Below, piece after piece: positions 26,265 through 35,829 of a stretch of DNA of 59,025 bases (positions within the stretch are counted from its first letter, which is position 1; each line of letters begins with the position of its first letter). The position numbers and the translations under genes are program-made. The notes under the pieces are model-generated. The model had not been told where the DNA came from. It did no database searches and saw only the letters and a program-made list of their open reading frames with translations. Origin of the DNA: an uncultured Cytophagales bacterium (GTDB taxonomy: Bacteria > Bacteroidota > Bacteroidia > Cytophagales > Thermonemataceae); assembly GCA_938002655.1 (NCBI GenBank), contig CALLAC010000011.1, forward strand, positions 1 to 59,025. The letters run 5' to 3'.

Positions 26265-27602
26265 TTAATTTCTTTGAAAAAGCAACCTTTCTCCTTTTTT
26301 GCTTTCATCAAATTTTCCTTGATGATACACCAGATGCCCCGAAACAATCGTACTTTCTATGGAAGTTTGGAAAGTATATCCTTCCAAAGGCGACCAAGCA
26401 CACTTATAGAGCAAATTTTCTTTTTTTACAACAAAAGGCTTTTCTAAATCTACTACTACCAAATCTGCCCAATAGCCTTCGCGAATAAACCCTCGTTTTT
26501 CTATCTGAAAGCAAACAGCTACGTTATGCGACATTTTTTCTACAATTTTTTCCAAAGAAATTTTACCTTGTTTGTAGAACTCCAACATCATTTGCAGGGA
26601 AAATTGTATTAGCGGCAGACCCGAAGGGGCTTTCCAGTAGTTTTGTGATTTCTCGTCCCAAGTATGAGGGGCGTGGTCAGTGGCTATTACATCAAAGCTA
26701 TCATTCAGAAGTGCTTGCCAAAGAGCCTCTTGATGATACACCTCCTTGATAGCAGGATTACATTTAATTTGATGCCCCAAACGCTCATAATCCTGCTTAC
26801 TGAACCACAAATGATGTACACATACTTCGGAAGTAATACGTTTTTGGTGCAAAGGGATATCATTTCGGAAAAGTGCTACTTCATCGGCAGTAGTAATATG
26901 CAACACGTGCAGGCGGGTATTGTATTTTTTGGCAAGTTCTACGGCAAATTTTGAAGATTTTAGGCAAGCCTCTACATTACGAATTTCGGGGTGGCAAACA
27001 GCAGGAATATTTTCGCCATATTTATTTCTGCAAATTTCGCTTTGCTTACGGATAGTTTCTTCATCTTCGCAATGCGTAGCTATTAGCATAGGGCTTTGGC
27101 TGAACACTGCTTCCAAAGTTTTAGGATTATCTACCAGCATATTTCCCGTAGAACTGCCCATAAATATTTTTACGCCACACACATCACGAGGATTAGTTTT
27201 GAGGATTTCTTTTAGGTTATCGTTGGAAGTTCCCATATAAAAGGAATAATTAGCCAGGGACGTCTGTTGAGCTATTTCGTATTTTTGAGCCAGTAGTTCT
27301 TGTGTAAGCACGTTGGGAATGGTATTGGGCATTTCCATAAAGGTTGTTGTTCCTCCTGCTACGGCGGCTTTGGCTTCGGTATAAATAGTAGCTTTGTGAG
27401 TAAGCCCAGGCTCCCGAAAATGCACTTGGTCATCAATTACACCAGGTAAAACTACTTTTCCTGCCACATCGATTACTTGTTTAGCTAATTGAGCGGAGAT
27501 TTGTGGGGCAATTTTTTCAATGAAACCCTCTTTAATCAGAATATCGGCTGAAAAAATCTTGCCTTCATTGATAATTTGGCAGTTGGTAAGTAGCAGGCTC
27601 AT
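26265..27602 (-). CDS. pyrC: Dihydroorotase (amidohydrolase), with QxH in the metal motif
   Basis: Cyclises carbamoyl aspartate to dihydroorotate in pyrimidine synthesis. From MSLLLTNCQ the chain is 445 residues. Amidohydrolase motifs are in order: a metal motif that reads DDQVHFREPG (residues 57-66), a lysine in GVKIFMGSSTGN that would be carboxylated, ATHCEDE, LHVLHITTADE and the catalytic Asp in ATDHAPHT. The usual HxH is QxH here (Q59, H61; codon CAA at 27426-27428), so one ligand of the buried metal is altered. I recall the same QVHFREPG in other Bacteroidota sequences annotated as dihydroorotase, so it is probably a lineage variant. It follows the BatD-like gene by about 38 bp. Confidence 0.9.
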   Translation of the reverse strand: MSLLLTNCQIINEGKIFSADILIKEGFIEKIAPQISAQLAKQVIDVAGKVVLPGVIDDQVHFREPGLTHKATIYTEAKAAVAGGTTTFMEMPNTIPNVLTQELLAQKYEIAQQTSLANYSFYMGTSNDNLKEILKTNPRDVCGVKIFMGSSTGNMLVDNPKTLEAVFSQSPMLIATHCEDEETIRKQSEICRNKYGENIPAVCHPEIRNVEACLKSSKFAVELAKKYNTRLHVLHITTADEVALFRNDIPLHQKRITSEVCVHHLWFSKQDYERLGHQIKCNPAIKEVYHQEALWQALLNDSFDVIATDHAPHTWDEKSQNYWKAPSGLPLIQFSLQMMLEFYKQGKISLEKIVEKMSHNVAVCFQIEKRGFIREGYWADLVVVDLEKPFVVKKENLLYKCAWSPLEGYTFQTSIESTIVSGHLVYHQGKFDESKKGERLLFQRN

Positions 27603-27640
27603 AAGCGTTTTTGGCAAAATTAAAGACTTTTTCTACAAGA

Positions 27641-28549
27641 TTAACCATTTTTAATGACTTGTTTTTTGAGGCGATAGCGTTCTTTGGCAAGAGATTTGAG
27701 AAAAGCCAAATCTTTATCCAAACTCTCTTCGACAATAGTTCCGTAAATAGCTCTATCAATGTTTTGCAGACTTTCGGCAAGTTTTTCTATCTGCAAAACC
27801 TCTACAATTTCGCTAGACGTAAAAGAGCTATAAGGTTCTTCTTCAATTTGCTCTAAATGTTTTTTCCACAGTATAAAGGCTTTTTCAATATCTTTTAGTT
27901 GCTTTCGGGTGCGGATTTTGAGCATTTCTTTTTCAAAAGCGTCTTCAAAAACTATTTGCTTGCGTTTGAGATTGAACAGCATAATTTGTTTTCTTATCCA
28001 ATCACCCAAGAAAAGCCAAATAATAGCCAAAATAAAAAATGAAGTAATTAGCCCCAACACCCAAGCATGAAAATTGGGTTTGGTAGGCAGTGAAGCATAT
28101 TGTGTATTTGCTTTTAGAGGAATGGTATCTAATCGAGTAGAATGAATATACTGCTTTAAGAAAATAGAGTCTACATTAGAAAAAATTGAAACAGAATCGC
28201 CGTTGGGTTGTATGTAAAAAGCAGGTAAACGCAGTTTCTGTACAGGTTCAATTTCAAAACTTTTTAGCCAAAAAATAGCACTATCTTTGCTAATTGAGCC
28301 TTGGGTTTGGGTAGGGAAGAAATCTTTTCTATGCCATTCAAAGGGGCTATATGGATAAGCTGTATCAGGGAAAACTACCTGCCAATGTTTAGGATACTCA
28401 AAAGACAAGGCCACAGGCACGGGCTTACCCAAAAGTAAAGTATCTGTAAGAAATGAAAGTTTAGGTTTGTAAACAATACTATCTTGTTGAGAAAAGCCGA
28501 AAGCGTGGAAAAAAATACATACTCCTAAACAAGCATTCGCTTTTGTCAT
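27641..28549 (-). CDS. BatD-like single-pass membrane protein
   Basis: A 302-residue protein of uncertain function. It has a signal peptide (...FHAFGFSQQ) and an extracytoplasmic beta-rich region of about 140 residues, in the style of BatD (LGKPVPVALSFEYPKHWQVV, then LRLPAFYIQPNGD). A transmembrane helix follows at about 163-187 (WVLGLITSFFILAIIWLFLG), then a cytoplasmic charged helical tail of about 110 residues. Its start codon overlaps the stop of the SpoIIE-type phosphatase gene (ATGA), so translation is coupled and the two proteins probably act together. The resemblance to BatD or DUF4381 proteins is a weak pattern match. No BatA/MoxR genes are adjacent. Confidence 0.7.
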   Translation of the reverse strand: MTKANACLGVCIFFHAFGFSQQDSIVYKPKLSFLTDTLLLGKPVPVALSFEYPKHWQVVFPDTAYPYSPFEWHRKDFFPTQTQGSISKDSAIFWLKSFEIEPVQKLRLPAFYIQPNGDSVSIFSNVDSIFLKQYIHSTRLDTIPLKANTQYASLPTKPNFHAWVLGLITSFFILAIIWLFLGDWIRKQIMLFNLKRKQIVFEDAFEKEMLKIRTRKQLKDIEKAFILWKKHLEQIEEEPYSSFTSSEIVEVLQIEKLAESLQNIDRAIYGTIVEESLDKDLAFLKSLAKERYRLKKQVIKNG

Positions 28550-30723
28550 CTTGTAAATTTGAAAGGTTGCGACATTTTACGTTCTACCCATTCTTTACCT
28601 TTACGTGCTTCGGCAAATTGTCTACTAGCATTTGCCGAAATTTTGAAGCCGATAATGAGTTGGTCATCGAGTTGGCGTTCGTTGCCTTTCCACTCTTCCA
28701 TTGTTTTATTCAGATGTAAGTGTTGAGCTTTAAAGTTAGGCATTTTAGATAGTTCTACAAATAGTTTTTTAAGATTGCTACCCAAAAATTTTTTACCTTT
28801 TGCTCCTCCAAATTGGTCGGCATAGCCATCGGTAGCTAAATAGACGTAGGTATCTACTTCGCCTAATTTGATAACTCGGTTATGAAAATGTTCTTGTCCG
28901 TGCTTTCTTGTGCCGCCAATTCCCATTCTATCTCCCGGAATTTCTTCCAACTCTCCATTTCTGATAAGGTACAAAGAACTGTTTGCTCCTGCAAATTCTA
29001 AAATGTTATGCAATTCGTGAAAAACTACCAGGGCAATATCCATTCCGTCTCGGGCACTTTCTTCTACCAAATCATCTTGTTTGAGAGCAAATTTGATTTC
29101 TTCGTGAAGTTGGTTTAAAATTTCTGCGGGGCGTGTAATCCCTCTTTCCAGAATTATCTGATTGAGTAGTATATTACCTATCATACTCATAAAAGCACCT
29201 GGAACGCCATGCCCTGTGCAATCAACTACTGCTACGATGGCTTTGTTATCTTTTTCGGCAAACCAATAAAAATCGCCACTCACAATATCGCGAGGCTTAA
29301 AGTAAATAAAGGCTTCAGGGAATACGCGTGTAAGTTGTGTTTTAGAGGGCAAAACGGCTTGCTGGATACGTTGGGCATAATAGATGCTATCTGTAATTTG
29401 TTTATTTTGCTCGTAAAGCTCTTGGGTACGAGCGGCAACTAATTGCTCCAATTTCTCATTTTGTTGCTCTATTAGCTCTCTCCGTTCTCGCTCTTTTTCT
29501 TTTTCTAAACGTTCTTTTTCTAGGGCTCTTTGTGCTATTTCTCGGCGAAGGGTGTTAATTTTATCAGCAAGAGCCAAAGAAAGCAAAATCACTTCCATTG
29601 CTGAACCTATCTGAATAGAGTAAGTAGTAATAAAATTTGTAGGGGCAATTCCTAAACCTCGTAAAGCTACCAAAATTGCTCCAATCAGGTATACAAGCCA
29701 AGCAATTACAAAAAAGCGTGCAGGGCGAAAACCTGCTTTGAGCGAAGAAAAGCCTCCATACAAAAGAGCTAAACAACTGGGTAAAACAAAAAATGTAGCA
29801 ATCCGTAGAACAATACGCTGTGTAAGTACGAAAGATAGAATCAGTCCTATCAAAGAAATGCCTATCAGTATCAATAGAATTTTATCTAACACTTTTTGCT
29901 TGGTAGCTGTATTCAAAAAATCTCTTGAAAAGGCAATTCCACCGATAATGAGCAAATTTGCCGCTATTGGCATATTAAAACGATTGAAGTCGGGAAAATT
30001 GCTCCACAAAAATTGAAAGCCAATACCATTGAAAGTAAGCTGAAAAAGTAAGATTGCCAGAATATTGAAAATATAAAACAAGTAATTTCTCTCTCTGAGT
30101 ACGCTGTAAATAAATAAATTGTAAATCAACATTACTATCATTATTCCATAATAAATACCAAAAAACCACATTGAAAGGCTTTCTGCCTGGATAAACTTAT
30201 CGGGTTGCCATACATACACAGGAAAAGCAACCGTACTATCGTTTTTGATACGTATCAGCACATTATAATTGCTGAAAGCAGGCAAATTTACTCGGAAAAC
30301 AAAATTTCTAGTTTTCAAATCTCGCTGTTCGAACGGCTTCCAATCTCCTGTTTGTACTTCTTTTACTATTTCTCCATTTTCATTAAAAACATAAAAACGA
30401 ACTTCATCTAATATAGGATAATCTACTTCTATAAAAATCTCTTTTTCAAAACGATGCGGATTTTGAAGCTGAAATTTTGCAAAAAAAGCCGCTTTGCTGT
30501 ATCCATAGTTAGGGCTTTCTTCATTAGGCGGCAAAAATTTATCGATATTCTGTAAGACCTCTTTGATAGTCATATAAGTAGTGCTATCCTTAAAAATTCG
30601 TAAATACTTCTTTCCTACTTGTATTTTTTCAAATTTTTCGGCAATAACCACAGGCTCTTGTTCTTGGGCAAGTAATAATAAGCCATGCAAAAGCAAACTG
30701 AGTAAAGGTACTATTATTTTCAT
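28546..30723 (-). CDS. 7TMR-DISM sensor with SpoIIE/PP2C phosphatase output
   Basis: Membrane signalling protein of 725 residues. A signal peptide is followed by an extracellular 7TMR-DISM ligand domain (about 45-175). Seven transmembrane helices follow (about 185-390), then a long coiled coil rich in Glu, Arg and Lys (about 393-445), and a SpoIIE-type PP2C Ser/Thr phosphatase domain (about 475-690). That domain carries metal-binding aspartates in DIVSGDFYWF, VVDCTGHGVPGAFMS and YLATDGYADQFGG. Such proteins usually control anti-sigma/anti-anti-sigma partners by dephosphorylation. No STAS or HPK partner is adjacent. The gene overlaps the next one by 4 bp, which suggests that the BatD-like protein is a dedicated partner. 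Confidence 0.92.
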   Translation of the reverse strand: MKIIVPLLSLLLHGLLLLAQEQEPVVIAEKFEKIQVGKKYLRIFKDSTTYMTIKEVLQNIDKFLPPNEESPNYGYSKAAFFAKFQLQNPHRFEKEIFIEVDYPILDEVRFYVFNENGEIVKEVQTGDWKPFEQRDLKTRNFVFRVNLPAFSNYNVLIRIKNDSTVAFPVYVWQPDKFIQAESLSMWFFGIYYGIMIVMLIYNLFIYSVLRERNYLFYIFNILAILLFQLTFNGIGFQFLWSNFPDFNRFNMPIAANLLIIGGIAFSRDFLNTATKQKVLDKILLILIGISLIGLILSFVLTQRIVLRIATFFVLPSCLALLYGGFSSLKAGFRPARFFVIAWLVYLIGAILVALRGLGIAPTNFITTYSIQIGSAMEVILLSLALADKINTLRREIAQRALEKERLEKEKERERRELIEQQNEKLEQLVAARTQELYEQNKQITDSIYYAQRIQQAVLPSKTQLTRVFPEAFIYFKPRDIVSGDFYWFAEKDNKAIVAVVDCTGHGVPGAFMSMIGNILLNQIILERGITRPAEILNQLHEEIKFALKQDDLVEESARDGMDIALVVFHELHNILEFAGANSSLYLIRNGELEEIPGDRMGIGGTRKHGQEHFHNRVIKLGEVDTYVYLATDGYADQFGGAKGKKFLGSNLKKLFVELSKMPNFKAQHLHLNKTMEEWKGNERQLDDQLIIGFKISANASRQFAEARKGKEWVERKMSQPFKFTR

Positions 30724-31030
30724 TGATGATAAAGTTATGGTTTATTTTCAGGAAGAGGCTTTTAATTTAGGATAAAAAAAACTATCATGCAAGTTTTTTG
30801 CGATTTTTTTATAGTTTTCTTTCTACAAAGGCATATGTCTTTTTCATTAGCTCCTGAAAAAAAGATCTTTCAAAACTACTCACTTACCCACAAACTCTGT
30901 TAGTTCAAAATGCTCAATATGTTGGTAAAACGATTACAGAAAAAAGTAATATTTTTGAGCGAATTGTTTAGCAAGTTTTACAGATTTGCACTTTTTTTGC
31001 ATACTAGCATTTCAGAAATGCCGCCGATTT
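30724..31030. other. Intergenic region between divergent SpoIIE and TPR genes
   Basis: About 300 bp of AT-rich sequence. I see no strong hairpin, no RNA gene and no consensus promoter; the nearest box for the TPR gene is the imperfect CAGATTTG at 30981-30988. It presumably holds both promoters. Confidence 0.4.
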
Positions 31031-32254
31031 ATGTTTTTTACGAAGCTTTCATATTTTTTATTTTGCTTTATACTTGTAAGTACAAATCTTGCTTTTGCTC
31101 AGAAAAAAACTAAAAATGAGCAGATACAGCTATGGATAGAACAAGGCGAAGCCGAGTGGGAGGTATCTAATTATCTTGATGCTATTGCTTGGTTCGATAA
31201 AGCTATCAAGGCAGACTCAAACAGAGCAGAAGTTTATTTCAAAAGAGCAAAATCTTGGGTTCAGCTCAAGAAATACGAAAATGCTCTTAAAGATTTGCTT
31301 ATCGCCGATAGTCTGGGTTACAAAGATAGCGAACACGATTTGTATTTAGGGGTGAGTTGGTTTGGCTTAAAACATTACGATAAAGCCTTAAATTTTTTTA
31401 AGAAATTTGAAGAGACAGTTCCCAAAGATAGCCTGCAAGAAGCTTCCTTGTATGTGTATTTAGCAGAATCTTACAAAGAATTAGGCAAGAAAAAAAATGC
31501 CGCCAAAGCCTATCAGAAAGCCGTAGAACTCAAACCCGACGATGCTGATATCTATTTTTTGAGGGCTAATTTTTGGGCTATGCAAGAAGAGTGGAAAGAG
31601 GCCTTGGAAGATGTAAAAAAAACACTTGCTCTCAATCCTCGTTTTTGGAAAGCCTATAAGCTCAAAGCCGAGATTTTATTTAAGCAAGGCAAAGACCAAG
31701 CCAGTACCGAAGCGTGGCAAGTGTATTTTTCCAAACAGCCTGATAAGAAAAAAATTACAGCTCAAGATTATAGCTTGTATGCATATAGCCTTGCTCAGCT
31801 CAAGCAGTATCCTAAGGCTATAGAAGCTATTGGCAAAGCTATAAGTTTGAATAAGGATAATCCCGAATGGTACTTTGAGAGGGCTAATTATTACATTTTG
31901 CAAAAAAAATTTTCTAAAGCTCTGCAAGATACACAACAAGCCATTGCCCTAGATAGCAAAGATTTATCTTACTTTCAACAAAGAGCATTTTTATACTACC
32001 AGCTCAAACGCTACGAGGAAGCTCTTTCCGACTATACTTTTTTAGCTCAACAAGATGAGAAAAACCCCGAAAACCATTACCGAGTAGCAGAACTGAAATT
32101 CTTACTCAACAAAACACCGCAAGAGTATCATCAAGATGTTCTTGCGGCGTATCAACTTGGCTATCCCAAAGAAAAAATGCTTCCTCAACTGCAACCTTAT
32201 ACCGAAAAAAAACTTGGCAAGCCCAAAAGAAAGCGGTTTCTGTGTTTTTTTTAG
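31031..32254 (+). CDS. Secreted tetratricopeptide repeat protein
   Basis: A 407-residue protein, periplasmic or surface-exposed. ATG at 31031 gives a clean signal peptide (MFFTKLSYFLFCFILVS...LAFAQ). About nine TPR units follow, with W/A/Y spacing such as YLDAIAWFDKAIKADSNRAE, AAKAYQKAVELKPDDADIYF and ALEDVKKTLALNPRFWKAYK. The C-terminus becomes basic (KPKRKRFLCFF). TPRs mediate protein-protein contacts; no catalytic domain is present. It is convergent with the E2 gene and ends before a hairpin. The partner is unknown. Confidence 0.88.
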   Translation: MFFTKLSYFLFCFILVSTNLAFAQKKTKNEQIQLWIEQGEAEWEVSNYLDAIAWFDKAIKADSNRAEVYFKRAKSWVQLKKYENALKDLLIADSLGYKDSEHDLYLGVSWFGLKHYDKALNFFKKFEETVPKDSLQEASLYVYLAESYKELGKKKNAAKAYQKAVELKPDDADIYFLRANFWAMQEEWKEALEDVKKTLALNPRFWKAYKLKAEILFKQGKDQASTEAWQVYFSKQPDKKKITAQDYSLYAYSLAQLKQYPKAIEAIGKAISLNKDNPEWYFERANYYILQKKFSKALQDTQQAIALDSKDLSYFQQRAFLYYQLKRYEEALSDYTFLAQQDEKNPENHYRVAELKFLLNKTPQEYHQDVLAAYQLGYPKEKMLPQLQPYTEKKLGKPKRKRFLCFF

Positions 32255-32282
32255 TTTTTATATGTGCACTTCACAGAACAGC

Positions 32283-32319
32283 AAAGCGATAACTTCATTA
32301 CAAGTAAAATTATCGCTTT
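32283..32319. terminator. Hairpin between TPR and E2 genes
   Basis: AAAGCGATAA (32283-32292) pairs perfectly with TTATCGCTTT (32310-32319) around a 17-nt loop, between convergent genes, with a short T-rich tail. It can serve both directions. Confidence 0.65.
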
Positions 32320-32333
32320 ATTTTGCCAAAGAG

Positions 32334-33683
32334 CTAAAACAGGCTCTTGTTCAAATCAAACTCTTCCAGATAATCAGCCACACGTCTGACAAACATTCCG
32401 CCCAGAGCCCCATCTACTACACGATGGTCGTAAGAATGAGAAAGGAACATTTTATGTCTTACGCCAATAGTATCACCGAAAGGAGTTTCTATCACAGCAG
32501 GAATTTTGCGTATAGCTCCCAAAGCCAAAATACCTACCTGAGGTTGCATAATGATAGGCGTACCCAAAACATTACCAAAAGAGCCAACATTAGAAACTGT
32601 GTAAGTGCCCCCCACAAGTTCATCAGGTTTGAGCTTATTATCTCTTGCTCTACGAGCCAAATCATTGATTTTCTTGGTAAGCCCTACCAAATTAAGTTGG
32701 TCGGCATTATGGACAACAGGGACAATCAGATTGCCATTAGGTAAAGCCACTGCTATTCCGATATTGATTTGCTTCCGTTTGATAATTTTATCACCATCCA
32801 CAGAAATATTCATCATTGGATAATCTTTGAGAGCCTTTACGATAGCCTCTACAAACATGGGCATAAAGGTAAGCGTTTCGCCTTCTCGTTGCAGCATTTC
32901 ATCTTTCACTTTTCTACGCCAATACACCAGATTGGTTACATCAGCTTCTACAAAAGAAGTAACATGAGGAGCTGTATGTTTAGATTCTACCATCCTTTGG
33001 GCAATGATTTTCCGCATTCTATCCATTTCTACAATTTCATCACCTTCGTAAATAGGCACAGGTGTAGAGGTTTTCTTCGTTTCTATGGGCTTCGTTTCTT
33101 GTACGGGCTCACTTGCTTTTACTTCTACGATGGGTTTTTCTTGTACAAAAATATCTTTTTTAGCTTCAACAAATTGGGGCTGTGGAGCTATTTTTTGCGA
33201 TTTTTTAGCTTCTACATAAGCTAAAATATCATTTTTAGTAACTCTGCCTTCTTGCCCTGTACCTTGGATGGTTTCCAATTCCATCATTGAAATACCTTCT
33301 TCTTTGGCAATGCTAAGCACCAAAGGCGAATAAAAACGCCCTTCGCTACTTACAGGTTGAGCCTGTATTTTTTCAGAAATTTCGGCAATTTGGTTAGCAA
33401 TTACTTCTATTTCAGGGCCTGACATAGGCTCGTCAGAACCTCCTGCTGTATCGATGATAGCAATGGGTTTGCCTACCTGCACTACATCTCCCTCCTTCAC
33501 AAGAATTTCTTTCAATACTCCTGCGTGGGTAGAAGGGATTTCGGTATCAACTTTGTCAGTAGCAACTTCCAAAATAGATTCGTCTTGTTCTACTTTATCG
33601 CCAACTTTTTTGAGCCAGTTCAGGATAGTTCCTTCCATTACGCTTTCGCCCATTTTGGGCATCAAAAGTTCTACAAGAGCCAT
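32334..33683 (-). CDS. 2-oxo acid dehydrogenase complex E2 (dihydrolipoyl acyltransferase)
   Basis: Core of a 2-oxo acid dehydrogenase complex, transferring the acyl group from lipoamide to CoA. From MALVELLMPKMGE the chain is 449 residues with one lipoyl domain (lipoylated Lys44 in VATDKVDTE), an E1/E3-binding domain (PLVLSIAKEEGISMMELE...GRVTKNDIL) and the catalytic domain with HRVVDGALGG near the end. The linker is rich in Pro, Glu and Lys. Whether the substrate is branched-chain 2-oxoacids, pyruvate or 2-oxoglutarate cannot be told; MPKMGESVMEGTI resembles Bacteroidota branched-chain E2 proteins. E1 and E3 genes are not in the window. Confidence 0.93.
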   Translation of the reverse strand: MALVELLMPKMGESVMEGTILNWLKKVGDKVEQDESILEVATDKVDTEIPSTHAGVLKEILVKEGDVVQVGKPIAIIDTAGGSDEPMSGPEIEVIANQIAEISEKIQAQPVSSEGRFYSPLVLSIAKEEGISMMELETIQGTGQEGRVTKNDILAYVEAKKSQKIAPQPQFVEAKKDIFVQEKPIVEVKASEPVQETKPIETKKTSTPVPIYEGDEIVEMDRMRKIIAQRMVESKHTAPHVTSFVEADVTNLVYWRRKVKDEMLQREGETLTFMPMFVEAIVKALKDYPMMNISVDGDKIIKRKQINIGIAVALPNGNLIVPVVHNADQLNLVGLTKKINDLARRARDNKLKPDELVGGTYTVSNVGSFGNVLGTPIIMQPQVGILALGAIRKIPAVIETPFGDTIGVRHKMFLSHSYDHRVVDGALGGMFVRRVADYLEEFDLNKSLF

Positions 33684-33794
33684 AATTTTTGATTTTTTCT
33701 TTTTGCATGGCAATTTACAAATTAAACTGAATTTGCCAAACAAAAAAGCACAAATACCCGCAAAGAATATTTGTGCCCGCCAGAAAATTACTTA

Positions 33795-35663
33795 TCAATT
33801 TTTCTTTTCGCCTTTCAAAGAAATACTCTTAAAGGGATACACATTATTAGCTCTATCTACATCTGCCATTCTTTCGGTAGCATCTATTTCAATTTTTTCA
33901 ATATCATCAAAGTTGGCAGGGATTTTAAAAGTATATTCGGGATAAGTCCAGCCCCAGTCTGAAAGTAAAATCAGAGGAATGTTGTTGATGCTTTCTTTCT
34001 TTTCCCCTCTCATCAAATCCAAAGGTATGTTATAGATTTCTTTCTTGCCATTTTTGTAGCTAACCCATACATCGATAGGCATTATCATTTCGCCTTTACG
34101 TTCCAAGATTACTTCGGTTTCACTTCCCATTTTATTTACAGCTTTTATGCCATAATCAATAGTTTTGGTAGTGTAAATCCAGTACTCTTTGTACCAGTCC
34201 AATTCTAAGCCTGAAACTTGCTCCATAATACGTACAAAATCATTCGGATTAGGGTGTTTGAACTTCCATGTATTAAAGTAGTGTAGCATTCCTTTTTCAA
34301 AAGCCTCTTTTCCGATAATATAACTCAACTGATTCAAGAAAATCGAACCTGCCGAGTAGCTTGCTACACTATAAGCTCTATTAGTGCGGTAGTGGTCGGC
34401 ATGAGTGCTCAGCGGCTCGTTTTGTCCTGCTTTTACAAGTGCAAAATAACTGCGATAGCTATCAATATGAGGATTTTCTTTATTGATACCCATTATTTCA
34501 GCCATTACATAATCTTCGGCAAATGTAGTAAAGCCTTCGTCCATCCAAGGATACAAACTTTCGTTGGTTGCTAAAACGCCATAAAACCAATTGTGAGCGG
34601 CTTCATGCACAGCTACTCCTACGAGCCCTGCCATTTCTTTGTGTCTGCCTAAAATGAGCGTTGCCATAGGGTATTCCATTCCCCCATCACCTCCCTGAAT
34701 AAATGAAAATTGTTCATAAGGATATTTTCCAAATTTTTCGTTCATAATTCTAAAAAAGCGAACCATATAGTTGGGCAGTTCTCTCCACTTTTCTACGATT
34801 TGTGGCTCATTTTTGTAAAAAAAATGCATTTCGGGCAAATCAGCTTCTTTGCGAATGGTATGCAGAAACGCAGGGTCTGCCGCCCAAACAAAATCGTGAA
34901 CATTACTGGCTTTAAAGTGCCAAGTAAGTTTGGGCGAACTAGGACGCTTTACAGGTTTACCTTTGGTATCGTAACCTTTGCCTATTTCTTGCGGATTTTG
35001 CAAAATGCCCGTTGCCGCCACCATATACGAAGAGTCTATGCTGATTTTTACATCAAAATCGCCAAAAATTCCATAAAACTCTCTACCAATGTAAGGATGA
35101 GCGTGCCAGCCCTGATAGTCGTATTGAGCCATTTTAGGATACCATTGAGCCATAGAATAACGCACACCTTCGGCATTATCTCTACCTGTACGGCGGATTT
35201 GAATAGGCACTTGTGCCTCAAAATCCATTTCAAAAACTACTTGCGATTTGGGGGCGATAGGCTTGGCAAGTTCTACCTCCAAAACTGTACCTTCTACTTT
35301 GTATTGCAAAGGCTTTCCATCTTGTTTGAGTGAAAGAACTTTCTGATAACCTATTTCATTTGCTTTAAGCTTAGAGATTCTATCACGCACACGCCCATCG
35401 GGGTCTGCAATAGTACGCGAGCGAACGTCCATTAAACTATTAGGCTGAAAAGCATTGAAATATAAGTGATAAAAAACTTTATCAAGCACATCTGGCGAAT
35501 TGTTGAAATAAACTAATTTTTGCTTACCCTTGAAACGATTGGTTTGCACGTCCATATCTATTTCCATAGTATATTGGACACGCTGTTGCCATCTATCGGG
35601 TTGAGCAATTGCACCCAAACAAATAAAGCTCAAAACAAACAATAATAGCAGATTTTTATTCAT
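33795..35663 (-). CDS. M1 family zinc metallopeptidase, secreted
   Basis: Periplasmic aminopeptidase of 622 residues. A signal peptide ends near LGAIAQ. The N-terminal beta domain includes YFNAFQPNSLMDV, and the gluzincin motif HEAAH (353-357) is followed after 18 residues by the third ligand Glu376. The exopeptidase motif appears as GGMEYP where aminopeptidase N has GAMEN. The C-terminal part has no ARM repeats of full-length M1 enzymes and ends in a beta-rich segment, typical of Bacteroidota M1 proteins of this size. A TATATTTG box lies about 30 bp upstream. A second M1 peptidase is at 49199. Confidence 0.93.
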   Translation of the reverse strand: MNKNLLLLFVLSFICLGAIAQPDRWQQRVQYTMEIDMDVQTNRFKGKQKLVYFNNSPDVLDKVFYHLYFNAFQPNSLMDVRSRTIADPDGRVRDRISKLKANEIGYQKVLSLKQDGKPLQYKVEGTVLEVELAKPIAPKSQVVFEMDFEAQVPIQIRRTGRDNAEGVRYSMAQWYPKMAQYDYQGWHAHPYIGREFYGIFGDFDVKISIDSSYMVAATGILQNPQEIGKGYDTKGKPVKRPSSPKLTWHFKASNVHDFVWAADPAFLHTIRKEADLPEMHFFYKNEPQIVEKWRELPNYMVRFFRIMNEKFGKYPYEQFSFIQGGDGGMEYPMATLILGRHKEMAGLVGVAVHEAAHNWFYGVLATNESLYPWMDEGFTTFAEDYVMAEIMGINKENPHIDSYRSYFALVKAGQNEPLSTHADHYRTNRAYSVASYSAGSIFLNQLSYIIGKEAFEKGMLHYFNTWKFKHPNPNDFVRIMEQVSGLELDWYKEYWIYTTKTIDYGIKAVNKMGSETEVILERKGEMIMPIDVWVSYKNGKKEIYNIPLDLMRGEKKESINNIPLILLSDWGWTYPEYTFKIPANFDDIEKIEIDATERMADVDRANNVYPFKSISLKGEKKN

Positions 35664-35692
35664 TTCTGTATGATTTAGTAAACTTTGGAACG

Positions 35693-35700
35693 CAAATATA
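35693..35700 (-). promoter_or_regulatory. -7 box of the M1 peptidase gene
   Basis: TATATTTG matches TAnnTTTG, 30 bp upstream of the start codon. A -33 element is not evident at normal spacing. Confidence 0.4.
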
Positions 35701-35829
35701 ACGAAAGCACACAGACTTTTATTTTCAAGAGCCGAAAAAGTTCAAAATAGCTAAAAAGTACTATTCTCAAAACAAAAAAGCAATTTGCTTGTGGCAAACT
35801 GCCTCTAAAAAATTGGCTTGTTGAAAAAT

